Shown here: piece by piece, positions 61,829 through 64,000 of the stretch | Layout: the number at the start of each line of letters is the position of its first letter | Numbering within the stretch: the stretch's first letter is position 1 | Assembly (NCBI RefSeq): GCF_036785885.1 | Contig: NC_092322.1 | Location: forward strand, 11,802,466 to 11,866,465 | DNA from: Coffea arabica | Lineage: Eukaryota; Streptophyta; Magnoliopsida; Gentianales; Rubiaceae | DNA length: 64,000 nt | Reading direction: 5' to 3' | Translations under genes and position numbers: made by a program | The notes under the pieces: model-generated | Seen by the model: the letters and a program-made list of their open reading frames with translations, nothing else | Database searches by the model: none | Told to the model about the DNA's origin: nothing

Positions 61829-64000
61829 CTCAATATCTCAATGCCTTTTGGCCCTTTTCCCAACTGAAACAGTTGGTGATTTGAAACAATGGAGGGGCCT
61901 TCCTACAAGGTTCCAAGTCGGCATTGTGACCTTCCACGTGGGTGGCAATAACGTCAAAATTTTAAATAATGAATCGAGATTAAGTATGAAATCATTGTTG
62001 TTATTTAGGTGACATGAAATTCCTTACTTTAATTAACTAAAAAAAGAAGATTGATAGGGTGATTACATAGCCTAGGTGATTTGATTTGATCTATATCAAA
62101 AGATCAACCAAATAAACGAAAAAAGATAGAAGGATGTGGGATGAACTGTCCACTTATTCTGCTCTTTAGTCTTTACTACACGCGTGCATTAACCTTAATC
62201 GGATGCTTCAACCTAAGCCAACAGGATTATAGCTTTTAATCTTGCCAGGCAAATGCTGCGTCGTTGCTTTAAGTGCTATGATCAAGCACGTCCAGATCAA
62301 AACTATGCATCAGCATATTTTGATCACAACTTAGGGGAATTAATTGCTGATATGTTTACGCCATAGCCGCCTCCAAGTTAGTGCTATAAGTTTCTCTTTT
62401 CATACCAAAAAAATTTTGAGTACGTAAGGTGCGCTACGTGATGTACATGAATCATTCAATACCTTGTATAAAATTTTACGAATTATCTTGCATTTATGAA
62501 AGTTGGCTGTTCAATTTAGTCACAAGTGGCATTCCCTATTAATTGTAGCAGGATTCGAATGCTCTACAGTTGCACCTACAACTACACTGCAGAGAACTTT
62601 CATTTCAATGACTGGGATCGATCGATTGTAGTAGCCATTCATTATGCTTCTAACACCATAGCAGATTAAATTATGAAGAAGAGAATTGTTGAATATAAGT
62701 TCTTCATTAACGGATTTCTGTGTAGGACTGCGACCTATATGACAAACTCTTCCCAGCCCAAGAATCATCAAGGTAGCCCTGCAAATCCTACTACAGTATT
62801 GAGCATCAATTCCTGCATCATATATTTGATCACCTTGGCAAATATCCAGCAACAACCCCGTAGAATATATGCTAACAAGGGATTCCGATTGACCAAGCGA
62901 TTTGTTCTTCCGAATATTGGACAAACTAAAACCTACCTATATTGCAAGGTCTACGCATGCATTTAGCCGAACGTATACCTTTCAAAGAATTCTTCACGGT
63001 TGACTGAATACATTGGTTAAGCCATAAAGTTTAAACCTTGACCAACTTATTACCTAAACTATTTGCTTTTCTCCCTCTCCCCCAGGTTGCTAATTAGTCA
63101 GTCAATTGTTGCCGAATCATGATCAACTATAAGTCGAAAAAGAATTATTTCTTTTGGGTTCACTTTTTAGCTAATGAGGTGTGAAGATTAGACACCCTTA
63201 AAATCACAAACAAATAAGAATCCGACACCAGAAAAGATGTTCTTCGAAGAATAGAATTAATCCAATTTATAAAAGTACTTCTTTTCAAAATTTTTTTTTT
63301 TGAGATTCTTGTCAAGAATTCTATTGTCAAATGCCGCGTGCCCAATGGAGAATGGAGAACACAACTCCAAACTCCAGCATCAGGGGAGTTTGTTTTGAGG
63401 GTTTGAAATTCCATTACTTGTGCAAACTGAATACATGGGAGATCAGAAGTTTTAGGTTGTGTTCTCGAACTTGCTGGTATGAATCACCTTAGTCGGAACC
63501 TTTCAAATAAAGACGTTGTTAAAAAATCAACCTTTTCTACGTCAGAAGATAGTAGCATGTAAATTAATTGATAGGGGATTTGGACCAAACATAGATGGAA
63601 CTCTATGTCCTAGCGGAGTCGCGTACCATTGGATTTTTTGCTTCAACAATCAAGGTTTTAAGAAAATTTTGGGTACTTCTTGGGTATTTGGTTATACCCA
63701 TTACCAAATTCCCGCACCTTTGAAGAGAATTAAGGATCAAAGACATTATAGCTTCCAAAACAATTTTCTTTTTTATTTTATTGGATTATATTTTTGCCTA
63801 ATAGCTTTTTGATTTTCTACTTTAATCTGTATCATGGGCTGCTTTTTTTTTTTTTTTTTCCAGCTCTTTCTTCTTCTTATTACATACATGTAAGAGATTG
63901 TTGTGCGAAAAATTAATTTTTCATTGAGCTCTCAGATTAGAAAATAAATGTTTTGAAGGTATCGGGGGATCTTCGATTTCTTTTCTCAAAGTACATTTCT
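61829..64000. other. Right end, unassigned open frames
   Basis: A minus-strand frame of 134 codons (62924-62520) begins at TTG, has no upstream ATG in view and matches no family I know. A plus-strand frame at 63516-63812 is also unassigned. Either could be part of a gene or gene relic running beyond the window, but splice signals do not settle it. Confidence 0.3.

Overview
This window is nuclear DNA from a flowering plant. It is AT-rich, genes are sparse and broken by GT-AG introns, and it carries microsatellites, poly(A)/poly(T) tracts and many short transposable elements. All recognisable proteins are plant families (TTL, PLAT, NHL and plant trehalose-6-phosphate phosphatase), so a eudicot is the natural reading. 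I cannot name the species. No bacterial, viral or CRISPR feature is visible, and no intact autonomous transposon.

Five protein-coding genes can be supported and their exons assembled by hand. (1) A plus-strand TTL gene (TPR plus inactive thioredoxin-like domain) of seven exons lies at 7293-11233 and encodes 720 aa. (2, 3) Two minus-strand two-exon genes for secreted PLAT-domain proteins lie at 21333-21957 and 26603-27241. They are about 85% identical over the core by my hand count and share an intron position, so they are a tandem duplication. (4) A plus-strand single-exon NHL/LEA_2 membrane protein lies at 29920-30669. (5) A minus-strand trehalose-6-phosphate phosphatase lies at 40310-43280, with eleven coding exons, 379 aa, a 5'UTR intron and an upstream region holding two palindromic G-boxes. 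These genes show no sign of acting as one pathway. They are ordinary single genes, several linked to stress or ABA responses in other plants.

Much of the rest is small mobile DNA. A 2.2-kb non-autonomous Helitron (3279-5483) has both diagnostic ends. Foldback elements of MULE type include two with perfect 9-bp target-site duplications (5635-6112 and 24010-24372). A hAT-like element rich in GAGCTC lies at 15633-16097. About twelve copies or fragments of a 120-170 bp family with GTTTGGAT ends are scattered throughout. Very short poly(A)-tailed retroposon insertions keep clear 12-17 bp target duplications.

From about 44 kb to the right end I find no gene I can support; that 20 kb is AT-rich intergenic DNA with repeats and a few unassigned open frames. 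I found no clearly new gene system. The most unusual points are the near-empty retroposon tails, the poly-G tract at a TTL splice acceptor, and the TIR-element-packed spacer between the PLAT duplicates.
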